DNA of 64,000 nucleotides from Ctena decussata (taxonomy: Eukaryota; Mollusca; Bivalvia; Lucinida; Lucinidae). The translations under genes and the position numbers were made by a program. The notes beneath the pieces are model-generated. The model was not told where the DNA came from. It did not search any database and worked only from the letters and a program-made list of their open reading frames with translations. Below, piece after piece: positions 1 to 10,710 of this stretch; positions within the stretch are counted from its first letter, which is position 1; the number at the start of each line of letters is the position of its first letter. Location of the stretch: NCBI GenBank assembly GCA_963989385.1, contig OZ022508.1, positions 50,817,087-50,881,086 of the forward strand, given 5' to 3'.

Positions 1-160
1 AGGAAAAGTAACACTTATCGGCAATACTCTGATGGCATACATCCGAATGAGCTGTTATCTAAGGTTTGGTTGAAATGTATTTGGGAAAGGGCTTTACTGA
101 ATTAACAGATTTCATATTTCTTTTAATCTTATTTCTCCGTTTTGAGGAAATCATCAGCAT

Positions 161-960
161 GTCAGACACAGAGGAACTGAAAGCAAAGATTGGTTTGCTG
201 GAGGAGGCCTTAACAAAATTGAGGAGGAGGCCGTACCAAAACTTGAAAGTAAGACAGTGTATATTTACAAAAATAGGAAATTACAGAAATTTTCAGGAGA
301 CAGACCCCTCCGTAGAGGCATCGGTGGAAGATGTCTCTTATCACATCAAGAATATAACAAGCCAAGAGGCCCAAACTGAGTTTTTGCATGATCATTTGCA
401 GGGACAGGCCAGAGATGAGGTACGGACCAGAGCAGAGACTGAAAGAGACACTCCTGCTTAAATTCTAAAGATCCTGCAAGATCTTTTTCAGGATGCCGAC
501 AGTATTGCCCAAATACAGCAACAGTTTTCCAGAGGGATCAGAAATCTGGTGAATCCTTACAACAGCATCCATTAATACTGCTGAAGTTAATAAGTTGACC
601 GCATGATAATAAAGGGCAAGGGAGTCATTGGTGATAAAGAGCTTATGCCTTTGGAACGGTTTATTGATGGTGTTTTAGATAAACAACTCCGGAGGAGGAT
701 GAGACGCTTTGCAGCTGACCATCCTGATTCCACTTTTCTGGCTTGAAGGCAGAGAGCTTCCAAATGGGTACAGGATCAAACAAAAGCATCAGATGTGCAT
801 CAGAATGCAGAACAAGTTGATATCCAAAGTGGTGCAAGTAGCCTACCAGACGCCTGATCAGCCCCAAAAACTTCTAAAGATGTGAGCTACTGAACAGGAA
901 TTGTTGAAAGCACAACAAAATAAAATTTTCCTTTTGACTGATTTAGTGAAAAACACAGGT
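161..960 (+). pseudogene. gag: gag (capsid region) of the Gypsy element, broken
   Basis: Translation from the ATG at 161 gives a coiled-coil-like start (MSDTEELKAKIGLLEEALTK). It continues to a stop at 459-461 through a segment of Gypsy capsid type. Recognisable pieces go on in other frames: ILQDLFQDADSIAQIQQQF near 466-525 and a stretch rich in Arg and Leu near 646-720. The role in the family is assembly of the virus-like particle. At least two frameshifts and one in-frame stop (near 744) separate the pieces. Identification rests on position just upstream of the zinc knuckle and on the general pattern, so it is less certain than pol. Confidence 0.6.
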
Positions 961-980
961 CAGCCATCAGGGAACCGCCC

Positions 981-1613
981 ATGAGGACGCGGCCGGGGCC
1001 AGTCTCAACCCAGACGTCCAGGCTTTCGTGGGTGAGAAGTACAAGAGGCGGGGCCTCAAACTCATCTTTTAAATGTTTTAATTGCAGGGTCGAAGGACAT
1101 TATGCTAGGGATTGCCCTCAGGCGAATGCTAATTCAGCAGGGAATGAGCCAGACCATTTAAACGAGAAACACTCACAAGTCAGACAGTGGGTTCCAGCAA
1201 GACAGACTCACTTTCTAAAACTGATGTTTTGCAGAGGGCTGTGGGACGTTGTCCAGAGGTTCAGGTATATATTGAAGGGGTTCTATGCCAATGTCTTATT
1301 GATACGGGTTCTGACTGACTACCTTTTCAGGAATTCGTTACAGAACCAACTATATTTGCATGATGTGACAAAGTGGATGAGGGTGACAGGGGCCAATCAC
1401 CTTGAAATTCCTTATATACGGTTAATACAAACTGCCTTGCAGATATTTGGTAAAGCATTAACAAAGGTTGGTATTTTGGTTGTGAAGGAACCTACTGACC
1501 AATGTTCTATCGAGAAGAAGAGGCGAGTACCTGGACCTTTGGGCAGCAATTTGTTTTTTTTGCTGAAACAGCAGGTAGATTCGAGATCACCTCCTGATTC
1601 GAGGGAAGTGTAG
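981..1613 (+). pseudogene. gag: gag nucleocapsid zinc knuckle segment
   Basis: An open stretch of 210 codons carries one CCHC zinc knuckle at 1074-1115 (C-X2-C-X4-H-X4-C, residues 32-45, CFNCRVEGHYARDC). It is preceded by an Arg/Pro/Ser-rich basic segment. In retroelements this knuckle binds the genomic RNA. The frame does not hold after the knuckle: the protease motif lies in a different frame at 1301, so the later half of this open stretch is an out-of-frame shadow. The true gag end cannot be set. Confidence 0.75.
1256..1318 (+). pseudogene. Retrotransposon aspartic protease fragment
   Basis: In the frame starting at 1256 the translation reads EVQVYIEGVLCQCLIDTGSD and then meets a stop. 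The LIDTGS core is the catalytic motif of retropepsins, with the active-site Asp codon at 1301-1303. In the family this enzyme cuts Gag-Pol. The position, about 190 bases after the zinc knuckle and before RT, is as expected. The stop directly after the motif, in place of the usual Ala/Ser continuation, shows that the copy is inactive. Confidence 0.7.
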
Positions 1614-1632
1614 AAGCAAATATTGTCATTAT

Positions 1633-2121
1633 ATGAGAATGTCTTTTTCAGATGAAGCAGAGGAAAAGGATACTTGTTTTGTTACATTCTGTGGTAAAAC
1701 GCCAATTAAACTACCAGCAGGGCATGTTACAGTTGTTACTTTCAAGGTAGATGGAAGGAGAATTGGAAAAGGTTGTGTTGCCATTCAAGCATTGAAATCT
1801 AATCAGGGGTCTTTACGTCGCAGTGTTTTGTTCAATGACACTTTTGCCGATATTGACAATGGTAGGGTACCTGTACGCATGGCTAATTTAGGGCCAGAAG
1901 ATGTCTGGCTGCACTTGAAGATGAGGATAGGTGTTGCTAAAGCAGTTGACAATGAACGAGAATGTACAAGTGACTTGAAATTTTATGCTGACTTGGGTCA
2001 ATCCGAAATATGCGTGAGTGTTGAAAAAATGGAAGTTCAAGTGGAAGATGATGTGGTATCAGAGGATAAAAATCTGTCTGATCTGCGCTTTAAGGTGAAT
2101 ATGGGGCAGTTGGAATTGTAG
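1633..2121 (+). pseudogene. Protease-RT linker of Gypsy pol
   Basis: An open stretch of 162 codons lies between the protease core and the first RT motifs. It contains the segment VPVRMANLGPEDVWL, a type of sequence usual upstream of RT in animal Gypsy elements (the 'v.v.N......l..gt.iG' region). It ends at a TAG at 2119-2121, and reading continues in the same frame into RT-like sequence. No catalytic residues are expected here. The assignment is by context and pattern. Confidence 0.6.
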
Positions 2122-2955
2122 CAAGAAGAGGACAGCAAAGTAGCTTATCTTCTTCACAGATATAAAGATTGTTTTTGTGTGGATGATAATGATCTTGGTT
2201 ACACAGAGATAAGAAAGCACAAGATTAATCTTATGCATGATCACTCTATAAACCTGTCCCACAGACGAATTCCCTCCACATCAGATGGATGAAGTTCGTG
2301 AGCACAAAGACAAGTTGTTGCGGCAAAGCGTTGTCCGCAAGAGTACTAGACCGTATGTCATTCCAGTTGAACTTGTCCGAAAGAAAGACAACAGACAACA
2401 GACTATAGACAATTGAACGCTAGTACTATAAAGGATGCATACCCGCTTCTACGTATAATAGAGGCATTGGAAGCAATTGCGCGTTCAAAATATTTCAGTA
2501 CCATCGACTTGGCGCAATATTACTATCAGGTAGCGATTGATTCGGACGACATACACAAAACTGCTTTCCGCGTAGGAACGGGCGGAATTTACGAATATCT
2601 GAGAATGCCAGTTGGACTTTGAAACAGCCCTAGCAAGTTCCAATGGTTAATGGAGGCATGTGAAGGAGAGGTAAAATTTGACCTACTTCTTATATACCTA
2701 GACGATATTTTGGTTTTTGCCACTTCCCTTGAGGAACATTTAGAACGACTTGAGTTTGTCTTTGGACGGTTAAGGGAGCATGGGTTAAAGATGAAGCCCT
2801 CCAAGTGTTTCTTCTTTAAGGCGGAAGCCAAATTTCTTGGTCATGTGGTCTCTGTACGAGGAATTTCATCTGATCCTGAGAAAACCTCGGTCATCAAAAA
2901 GTGTCAGGTTCCCAAAACAGAGAAAGAACTGCGTCAGTTCTTGGGCGCTTTGTGA
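2122..2955 (+). pseudogene. pol: Gypsy reverse transcriptase domain, broken
   Basis: RT motifs appear in order on the plus strand: an RxxPxH-like entry segment near 2260-2290, LNASTIKDAYPLLRI at 2412-2456, the motif A region FSTIDLAQYYYQV (catalytic Asp codon near 2506), RMPVGL near 2603, and the catalytic YLDD box at 2695-2706. LGHVVS follows near 2838. The enzyme copies element RNA into DNA. Lesions include a TGA at 2620-2622 just after RMPVGL, a stop and frameshift near 2400-2415, and a stop at 2953-2955. The catalytic residues themselves remain visible. Confidence 0.85.
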
Positions 2956-3592
2956 AAGGTTTTTCACAAATAGAAGCTCCACTACATAACCTCCTTACGA
3001 AGAAAGACCGAAGGAAGAGTAGGTGCAAGCCTATCTCAGATGCAGTATTTGGCGTGAGGTGGACGGAAGAGTGTACGCAAGCATATGAGAAGTTAATATC
3101 TTGCTTGCAATCTCTTCCGGTGCTGGGCTTTCCAGATTTTCCAAGGCCGTTTGTGCTCGAAACAGATGCTAGCTTTCGAGGTTTAGGCGCATCTTATCGC
3201 AAGACCAACCAAGTGGACGAGTGGTCATTGCATATGCACCGAGAAGTCTTAGACCTGCAGAGCGAAATATTGAAAACTGTAGTTCCATGAAATTGGAGCT
3301 GTTGACCCTCAAATGGTCCATTACAGAAACATTCAGAGACTATCTCCTTGGGGGAGATTTTGTTGTGTACACAGACAACAATGCCCTAAGCTACATCCAG
3401 TCTGCCAAGTTAGGGGTGACAGAGATGTGCTGGGTAGCCCAACTGGCTCAGTTCATTTTTCAAATTTTCTTCCGAACTGGGAAATGCAAAACTTACGCTG
3501 ACGTGCTCAGCCGACTTGGACTTGGAAATAGCACAGAGTCTGTTCAGGCCATCCTAGAAAAGCTGACAAGTTCTTCTATGTTACCTAGCTGA
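2956..3592 (+). pseudogene. pol: Gypsy RNase H domain, frameshifted
   Basis: Two overlapping frames together give an RNase H domain. The first ends after FVLETDASFRGLGA (first acidic residue, near 3160). The second resumes near 3223 with MKLELLTLKW (Glu near 3295), YTDNNALSY (Asp near 3370) and YADVLSRLG (Asp near 3498). These match the DEDD set of the family, which degrades the RNA strand of the RNA-DNA hybrid. A frameshift near 3200-3220 breaks the domain. Identification is secure; function is lost. Confidence 0.8.
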
Positions 3593-3899
3593 GTTCCAGG
3601 ACTTCCCGAAGAGGCATATCCATTAACGGTAAATTCATCTGAAGTCAGTTCCACACTTACTTTTCCATAGTATAGTGTGACGGAACTCGGGCTCAAACAG
3701 AAGAATGATAGTATTCTAGGTAGAATTTACCATTGGCAAGAAAAAGGAGCAAGACCGACAGCTAGATGAGCCCAGAATTGCCGGCCGTGAAGAAACTCCT
3801 AAGGAATTGGAACAGGTTGAGACAGGTAGATGGGGTTCTGTACTGTGTGACAAAGGACCCAGAGGCGGAAAAGACACTTCTGTTTATTCCGCCAGAATG

Positions 3900-5018
3900 A
3901 ATGAAATCAATCATTTTGGAGGCAGTTCATGACCGGTCTGGTCATCAGGGTGCTGAACGAACTCTGGCCCTGTTAAGGAAGCGTTGTTACTGGGTTGGAA
4001 TGGAGGAACATGCGAAACAATGGGCTTCAAATTGCAAACGATGCTAAGTAGCAAAAACGCCTACTCCCGCAATCAAACCGCTCATTAAAAACTCTCAGCG
4101 GAGCGCCCTCTGGAAATAGTTGCAATGGACTTTACAAAGCTTGAGAAGTCAGCAGACGGGAGAAAAAATGTTCTTGTTTTGACAGATGTCTTTATAAAAT
4201 TTAATGTTGCCGTCCCAACAAAGGACCAGAAAGCTGTTACAGTTGCTAAAGCACTGCTGAAGGACTGGTTTTTCAAATTTGTTTTGCCAACACGCCCCAC
4301 AGCGATCAGGGGCGCAATCTGAGAGTTCGGTAATCAAGGAGTTGTGCAATATCTATGGAATTCAGAAAAGTCGTACTACTCCGTACCACCTGGAAGGGAA
4401 CGGACAAGTAGAGAGAATTTAATCGCACGATGCACAATCTTCTTCGAACTTTGCCACCTGAACAGAACAAACATTGGCCAAATCATTTATCTGAGTTGGT
4501 ATTAATCTACAACATCACTCTTCACTCAACGGGACTGTCGCCATACTTTCTTACTTTCTTATGTGTAGGTTTCTTACGAAGCCTTACACTGCCTCTTGAT
4601 CATCTTCTGAGACAGTGTGTAAACGAACCAACAGGAGCTGAAGATTAGGTGGAAACGCACAGAAGGGCGGCTTGAAGATGCTGTTGTACATGCTCATGAG
4701 GTACTTAAGAAAAATGCTGATCTTCGGGGTTTACATTACAATGAGGCGGCCAAGGAGGCTCCTGTACCGATTGGTGGCGCAGTGTTGGCTCACCCGCAAG
4801 GGAGACGTAAAATTCATGATGTTTGGTCTCCAGTAAACTACAAGGTTGTTGAGAAGTTACAAGATAACATTTACGTGATACAGTTAGTTGATGGTTCTGG
4901 TGATCTGAAAACAGTCACAAGGACTGGTTTGCTGGATTTGCAAAGGATGCAGGAGAGTGAAGCAGAAAACAGTGCCGATATGGAACAGGACAGTGGGGAA
5001 GATGATAAGCAGGTTTAA
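3900..5018 (+). pseudogene. pol: Gypsy integrase, broken
   Basis: An HHCC zinc-binding finger is encoded at about 3915-4046 (H-X4-H followed by C-X2-C) and ends at a TAA. The catalytic core starts near 4107 with VAMDFTKLE, which holds the first acidic residue. The second-Asp segment is destroyed by a stop near 4319-4321, and the NGQVER segment with the Glu near 4398-4415 runs into a frameshift. The core continues at 4430-4648. The C-terminal part at 4782-5018 includes KTVTRTGLLDL, typical of the C-terminal integrase barrel region. The family enzyme inserts the cDNA into chromosomes; this copy cannot. Confidence 0.8.
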
Positions 5019-5033
5019 CGTTTTGAAGGTGCT

Positions 5034-5450
5034 TTGATGCATTCAAATGAGTCTTCATCAAATGTTGCGTCGGACCAGGATAGCGACTCTGGTACAGGTT
5101 GGATTGCAAGAGAGTCAACATTACCGGGAAAGGTACTTATGCCATCCACTGCAAGTCTGTGTAATGGCCTTGAAAAAGTAGGAGAGACCGTATCAGGCAG
5201 TGAAAAAGGTAAGCAGAGAGGTAATATTGTGTTACCTAGCTCAGACTTCGAATTAAGTACAGATGACAGAAATACTGCTACAGGGGAAACAAAGTCAAAA
5301 GCAAAGTCTGCAAGTCTTGAACCACAGGCAGGATCTAGCACAGAGGAACAAAGTAGGGTTAGACTGTCAAAACGTACTAATAAAGGTAAGCATTATAATC
5401 CACATAGGCTGCCCAAGTCAGCTGTGCCAGCACATGCACAGTCAGAATAA
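5034..5450 (+). pseudogene. C-terminal tail of Gypsy pol
   Basis: An open stretch of 138 codons follows the integrase after a one-codon gap at the TAA at 5017-5019. It is Ser/Asp-rich and ends in a basic segment, RVRLSKRTNKGKHYNPHRLP, resembling the tails of molluscan Gypsy polyproteins. I see no catalytic motif and no env-like features (no signal peptide or membrane anchor). It is more likely the remote end of pol than a separate gene. Confidence 0.5.
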
Positions 5451-7546
5451 ATTTCTGCTTCTACTGGTAGTTTAGGGAGGAACTTTAAAGAATTTGGGAC
5501 AACTGTAGCAATGCTCGGAGAATCACTTAGCCAAACTTAACGTGCAGGTTGGTCAGACCTTGGAAATGTGGCTAATGAATCCTAGGAGTAAAATGGTTAT
5601 GAGCGGTTTTGTCATCTGATTCTGTTGGGTGACACAGGCATGGGTAGTCCCTATCATGCTATTCATTGGATCAGATGCGGGATTACTCATACCAAAGTTA
5701 TTGAGGCAATACAGGCCTACAAGACATTTTGACTATCTATTTATTTTAGTATTTGAAGGTGAAATCTAGACTTTTTTCTGTCTCTTCAAACAACATTTCA
5801 AAGCCTTCTGTTGTATTTGATATGAAATGTATGCTGCATGGGTACCGATGCCTTAAGAGATGATCTGTTTTTGACATGCATACAGATAAGCTTGTTTGCT
5901 TAAATTAAAAATCCTTGATTAGTTAAGCAAACATATTTTTGTCACGAAATTCGCTCGGGGAAGTACATGTAGTAAGCAAATATAAGTAGGCAATTTGCTG
6001 TAGTGTAATTTCTAAGGGCATGTTGACAACTATCTAAACTTACTTGGTAGCATACAGGAAAACTATGTAATGAGGTGATGTATTTGTTCTTTTTAAACGA
6101 TTTTCATGTATATTCCATGCAGGTGTTTTTTGTAGGGGGCGGTGCAATCCCTTTTAGTGCTGGGTGCTAGACAGTATAAGATATGAAACGAAGTCTCACT
6201 GAATTGTAGGTGATACTTGATGGAGCAAGTATGCCATAACTGGTCCGAATTTGTTCATAAATGTCAAATTAGTAACATAATGAGGGACTGTCCCTATCAT
6301 TTTATCTTGCTGGCACGGACGCGGGTTTGCTTGAGTCTACATTTTTCAAGCACAAGGGGCATGGCATATTTCGCTTTTTTATATCTAGTCTCACCATCTA
6401 GTCAAAGTATGGTAACATTCAAATTGCAAGCTGTTTTCATCATGTTCATTTTTCGTAGGCAACTATCGAATAACTTGAAGGTAGCTATGGCGGGTGTGTT
6501 GCATATTTCGTGATAATCTAGTCGATCAGGTCAGGTTTAAGTTGATGATTTCACATTCAAGTTTCATATTAGTTTCATTGCACATACTTTGTCTTGAATT
6601 GATAGAATTGGAGACGATTAGTCAGGAAATACTAGATACATACCAAGAGTTATTCTTAGGCTGTAGAAGGCGTAGGCGTGGACGTGGGCTCTGTTTTGGA
6701 AGCAGCAAAGGTAGACATTCAGCATGAATAAACATGCAATACACTATACTGGTGGTGTAGAATATTTAACAGTTGCGCTGATAACTAGGGATCATTTGTT
6801 GGTAATCCTTTGCATTATGTAAGTAATATCATGATTACTGTCTATGCGTCAGCATATGTATAATGCTGGTTCATGAGTAAGCATGAGATTATTTTTTTGC
6901 GCAGCAGTCAATTTAATTGTGATGATGTTTGAAGTCAAGTCACATGCATATCTTAATAGCACCATTGTTTATAAACACTATGCAGTTTTTCTTAATGAGT
7001 TTTGTGTTTCTATGAATATTAATTAAGCTGAATATCACTCGGATATGTGCATCCTATTGACCAGTCAGCAGATACATTTCGATGTGACATAGTTTTTTTA
7101 TCGTAGATTTTACAGAATGAAGCTTAACGCCTGTCATTAGCTTGAAAAATCTGAATATTATATAGCTCTAATGAAAATTGACATCTGTCATCATTCTTAT
7201 GATGACTACGGAAATTAGTTCTCGTACACCAACAATTGTGTTGATTGTTTTGGATGAGAAAGAAAATTTTAGTCTGAATTAACTCAATCAGGCTGCAATT
7301 ACAAGTTAATTTCATTGTGTGAACAAATTGCACCACTTAAATGGATATTAGATAAGGCATACATGTTTTCTAAAGGACGCACTGATTTTAGATTGATTTT
7401 TTTCCACGCTTTCTTGCAGCATTTTTTGGCAAGTAAACTTTGTGTCAATATTTTTTTCTATTCAGTACTTGCCACGAGTAGTAGACAATTAAGTAATTAT
7501 TATCTTATCCTTTACTTAGGAAATTGCTGAGGACATCAATTTTTTT
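5451..7546. other. Non-coding stretch between pol and 3' LTR
   Basis: About 2.1 kb of AT-rich sequence without a supported reading frame. Short open frames, such as those at 6217-6513 and 6494-6727, show no known motif and have ordinary AT-driven composition. By position this is the 3' untranslated part of the Gypsy element, possibly including later insertions. I see no env gene, no tandem repeat and no inverted repeat. Confidence 0.5.
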
Positions 7547-7945
7547 AAGTAGGGGAAATGTAACGGGCTCAATGGTGAGTAATTTTGTTTTGTTTAGTGC
7601 TTTCTTTGCATTGAATTTTTATAATTTAGACATTTTCGAATAATGTCTGAAGCAGAGGCTAGATAGTTCAATTCATGCTGGCATTGGTACTTCCAGTGTA
7701 AATATGCACTGAAGATAATTGATGGATTACATCCTTTCTTTTCGGCGCTAAATCAGCTTAAACGTGCTTCAAAAATTGCTTGAAGAAAAATCGCTAAATC
7801 TTCGGTTAAAGTGCTCTAAATGTAGTCATGTTGGTATGTCCTTATAGAATTTAATGCTATTGTATTCCCTAAACTGTAGCATTGCACAATTTACAATGAA
7901 ATGAGAAGTTTTCTTTATGGAATTTGGAGAATTGGTAGCGGTTTT
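7547..7945 (+). mobile_element. Polypurine tract and first part of Gypsy 3' LTR
   Basis: The tract aagtaggggaaa (7547-7558) is a good polypurine tract, the primer site for plus-strand DNA in LTR elements. It is followed at once by TGTAACGGG, a typical TG start of an LTR. The LTR runs at least to 7945, where a LINE is inserted. No 5' LTR is in the window, so the boundary cannot be proven by alignment. Confidence 0.55.
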
Positions 7946-7952
7946 CCAGGTA
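7946..7952. repeat. Left target-site duplication of the LINE
   Basis: CCAGGTA here is repeated at 10713-10719, directly beyond the LINE's 3' tail. It flanks the left end of the inverted 5' arm exactly where homology to the element stops (about 7953-7955). Seven bases is short, so chance cannot be excluded on length alone. Confidence 0.5.
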
Positions 7953-7954
7953 GG

Positions 7955-8208
7955 ACTTTAGCATTCCAATCCCCTTGTATAACCAGAATGTCCTTCTTGG
8001 GTGTTTGGTGTATGATTTCCTGGAGTTGCTGGTAGAAGTGTTCTACCTCATTGTCATCATGCCCAGATGTTGGTGCATACACCTGTATGATGGTGATGTT
8101 GAAAGGAGCTGCTCTCAGGCGAATTGAAATCAAACTGCTGGAGACTGGTCGGCATCCCAAGACAGTACTCACCATGTCCTTATGCACAAGAAATCCAACC
8201 CCATACTT
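7955..8208 (-). pseudogene. Inverted endonuclease fragment of the LINE
   Basis: Read on the minus strand this gives KYGVGFLVHKDMVSTVLGCR, then a segment with IIQVYAPTSGHDD, and finally KKDILVIQGDWNAKV. These are central blocks of an APE-type LINE endonuclease; GDWNAKVG contains its conserved Asp/Asn pair. The reading runs right to left, opposite to the rest of the element. Its 5'-most residues abut the junction at 8208 and its 3'-most residues lie at the outer left edge, as twin priming predicts. Confidence 0.85.
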
Positions 8209-8533
8209 GACATTCTGGTTGTACAAGGCGATTGGAATGCTAAAGTTGGAAAGGATGCACAGGAAGACTGGGAAAACGTTTGTGGACCCTACTGCCATGC
8301 CGAGACAAATGAGAGAGGTCTCAGACTTCTAGAGTTTGCAACCTGTAACAGCCTAGTATTGACAAACACCCTTGGCCCTCACAAACCATCACGAAGATGG
8401 ACATGGCACAGTCCAGATGGGAAACACCACAATCAGATTGATTACATCTTGGTGAGGAAGCGCTTCCGATCATGAGTCAACATCCATAAGACAAGGAGTT
8501 TTTCTGGAGCAGACATGAAGTGACCATGACCTG
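8209..8533 (+). pseudogene. LINE endonuclease, C-terminal part
   Basis: Forward frame from 8209 reads DILVVQGDWNAKVGKDAQED, followed by a segment with NERGLRLLEF, and then RRWTWHSPDGKHHNQIDYIL to a stop at 8473-8475. The frame is then broken. The final endonuclease block SDHDLV (8519-8536, catalytic His in SDH) is in frame with the RT but follows directly on a TGA at 8516-8518. In RTE-type elements this enzyme nicks the target DNA to start reverse transcription. With its 5' half inverted and two breaks, it is not functional here. Confidence 0.85.
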
Positions 8534-10705
8534 GTGATGATGACCTTCCGAGTTCGTCTGAAGAAGGCTAGAAAGCCAACCCAGCCAAGACTAAAGTTTG
8601 ATCTTGAGAAGCTAAGGGACCCAGATGTGGCATGCACTTTTCAAGCAACAATAGGTGGGAAATTTGCACCCCTCATTGGTCTGAGGGATGATGACATGGA
8701 CATAGATACCATGATTACCACCTACAGCACAGTAGTGACTGAAGCAGCCAGTGTGATACTTGGGAAGGAACGTCGCAGGAAAAAGCCCTGGGTCACCAGA
8801 GATGTTCTCGACAGGAGAAATTTGAAGAAGAAGTATGAAGCAGGAGGAGCAGAAGAATACAGGGAAGCAAACAAACGGATTCAGAAGGCAGTGAAGAAAG
8901 CGAAGGAGGACTGGATAGCTAGTCAGTGCGAGGAGATTGAAACTTGCTTGAACAAAAACAACAGCAAGAAAGCGTACCAGCTTGTGAAGGATCTAACTTC
9001 AGAGAAACAGGGTAGATCCACAACTATCCAGGACAAGTCTGGGAAATGCTTTTCAGAGGGACAAGAGATTCTCAGCAGATGGACAGAATATTGCTCAGAA
9101 CTATACAACCATGAGACTTACGGTGACAATGCGGTTCTCGACTGCAATCAGCCCCCAGAAGAAGATCAGCAACCGATCCTTCGTGAGGAAGTTGAGATTG
9201 CAGTAGCAGCACTAAAGAAGGGGAAGTCTGTCGGAGCTGATAATATACCAGCAGAACTTGTTCAAGCTGGCGGGGAGACCATGATTGATGTTTTAACGGA
9301 TATTTGTAACAGGATCTGGATAACAGGAGAATGGCCTACTCCATGGACTCAGTCGCTGATCATTACGCTCCCCAAAAAAGGCAACCTACAGCTCTGCCAG
9401 AACTACAGAACCATCAACCTCATCAGTCATTCAAGCAAAGTCATGCTGAAAGTCATCTTGAACAGGCTTAAACCTCAAGCCGAGGAGATAATCGCTGAGG
9501 AACAGGCTGGGTTTCGAGCAGGAAGGAGCACCACAGAACAAATCTTCAACCTTAGAATCCTGTGTGAAAAGTATCTCCAACATCAGCAGAATCTGTACCA
9601 TGTCTTCATTGATTTCAAAAAAGCCTTTGACAGGGTATGGCATGCAGCCTTATGGGCCACCATGCGGAAGTACAATATCAGTGCAAATCTAGTTCGCACC
9701 ATTGAGCGGCTATACGACATAGCTACAAGTGCAGTCCTGATAAATGGCAGCACAGGAGAATGGTTCAGAACAACAGTTGGAGTAAGACAAGGATGTCTTC
9801 TGTCGCCCACCCTCTTCAACATTTTTCTCGAACGGATCATGTCTGATGCTCTGGAAGAACATAAAGGAAAGGTTAGCATAGGCGGCAGAAACATTACCAA
9901 TCTGCGGTTTGCCGATGACATAGATGCTCTAGCTGAGGAAGAGCAGGAACTGGAAGCTCTAGTTGAAAATCTCGACCAAACCTGCACAAGGTATAAGATG
10001 GAGATCAGTGCTGAGAAGGCCACACTGATGACGAACAGCGCAGACGGCATCCAGATCAAGGTAAAAGGGCAGAAGCTGGGTACCGTAAGCAGCTTCAAAT
10101 ACCTTGGAGCAGTTGTCTCAGATGATGGCTCAAAACAGGAGGTTCTTTCAAGGATTGCACAAGCAACTTCAGCTCTTACTAAGCTGAAACCAATTTGGAG
10201 AGATAACAATATATCTCTTGGATCAAAGGTGAAATTTATGTGCTCTCTTGTCATTTCCATATTACTGTATGCCTGCGAATTATGGACCTTGACAGCAGAG
10301 TTAGAGAAAAGAACGCAAGCCTTTGAGATGAGATGCTACCGATGGTTACTGAACATTTCGTACAAGGACCATATAACCAATGAGGAGGTTCGCAGGAAGA
10401 TCCAAGCAGCCATTGGAGAATATGATGAACTCCTTACGCTGGCAAAGAAACGGAAACTAAGGTGGTTTGGCCACGTCTCAATGTCTTCTGGTTTAGCAAA
10501 GACAATTCTTCAGGGCACAGTGAAAGGAAAAAGAAGAAGAGGTAGACAGAAGAAGAGGTTGGAAGACAATATCAAGGAGTGGACAGGGATGGATTTTGCC
10601 AGCTCAACTAGGGCAGCTGAAGACAGGACAAATTGGAAAGGGATTGTTTTGAAGTCATCTGTGGTGCTCCAACGAACTAGTAAGATATGGGATAGAATAG
10701 AATAG
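8534..10705 (+). CDS. LINE reverse transcriptase, open over 723 codons
   Basis: Long uninterrupted RT frame. RT blocks appear in order: KKGKSVGADNIPAEL (near 9214), LPKKGNLQLCQNYRTINLIS, EQAGFRAGRSTTEQIF, motif A VFIDFKKAFDRVW (catalytic Asp codon 9611-9613, residue 360), motif B GVRQGCLLSPTLFNIF, motif C LRFADDIDAL (FADD at 9908-9919, residues 459-462), and a thumb block FKYLGAVVSDDG. The C-terminus is very basic (KGKRRRGRQKKR). The GTG at 8534 only marks where the open frame becomes long; the true protein would start upstream in the endonuclease. The stop TAG lies inside the GAATA tail. The open frame suggests a fairly young insertion. Confidence 0.9.
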   Translation: MMMTFRVRLKKARKPTQPRLKFDLEKLRDPDVACTFQATIGGKFAPLIGLRDDDMDIDTMITTYSTVVTEAASVILGKERRRKKPWVTRDVLDRRNLKKKYEAGGAEEYREANKRIQKAVKKAKEDWIASQCEEIETCLNKNNSKKAYQLVKDLTSEKQGRSTTIQDKSGKCFSEGQEILSRWTEYCSELYNHETYGDNAVLDCNQPPEEDQQPILREEVEIAVAALKKGKSVGADNIPAELVQAGGETMIDVLTDICNRIWITGEWPTPWTQSLIITLPKKGNLQLCQNYRTINLISHSSKVMLKVILNRLKPQAEEIIAEEQAGFRAGRSTTEQIFNLRILCEKYLQHQQNLYHVFIDFKKAFDRVWHAALWATMRKYNISANLVRTIERLYDIATSAVLINGSTGEWFRTTVGVRQGCLLSPTLFNIFLERIMSDALEEHKGKVSIGGRNITNLRFADDIDALAEEEQELEALVENLDQTCTRYKMEISAEKATLMTNSADGIQIKVKGQKLGTVSSFKYLGAVVSDDGSKQEVLSRIAQATSALTKLKPIWRDNNISLGSKVKFMCSLVISILLYACELWTLTAELEKRTQAFEMRCYRWLLNISYKDHITNEEVRRKIQAAIGEYDELLTLAKKRKLRWFGHVSMSSGLAKTILQGTVKGKRRRGRQKKRLEDNIKEWTGMDFASSTRAAEDRTNWKGIVLKSSVVLQRTSKIWDRIE

Positions 10706-10710
10706 AATAG
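10691..10710 (+). repeat. (GAATA)n tail of the LINE
   Basis: Pentanucleotide tail GATAGAATAGAATAGAATAG. It holds the stop codon of the RT frame and takes the place of a poly(A) tail. The other full-length-tail copy (30631-32412) ends in the same repeat on the minus strand, so this is the element's native 3' end and not a random microsatellite. Confidence 0.85.

Larger units (their letters stand above)
1..7558 (+). mobile_element. Decayed Ty3/Gypsy-type LTR retrotransposon, internal region
   Basis: One element reads in the order gag, CCHC zinc knuckle, DTG protease, RT with YLDD, RNase H, HHCC integrase finger, integrase core and a basic Ser-rich tail, all on the plus strand. This protease-RT-RNase H-integrase order is the Metaviridae (Ty3/Gypsy) order. 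No frame stays open for more than about 210 codons; stops and frameshifts interrupt every domain, so the copy is dead. The 5' LTR and primer-binding site lie outside the window. A purine tract at 7547-7558 followed by TGTAACGGG marks the likely start of the 3' LTR. About 2.1 kb between the end of pol and this tract has no recognisable coding content. Confidence 0.85.

Noticed and set aside
5451..7546. env-like gene downstream of Gypsy pol
   Set aside because: No frame above 100 codons, no signal peptide, no membrane anchor.
1..7558. Match to a named, active bivalve retrotransposon
   Set aside because: Domain order and style fit many molluscan Gypsy lineages; nothing visible ties this decayed copy to a named one without a search.
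9583..10260. 225-codon minus-strand frame
   Set aside because: Antisense shadow of the LINE RT; the same shadow appears opposite the second copy at 31086-31769 on the plus strand.
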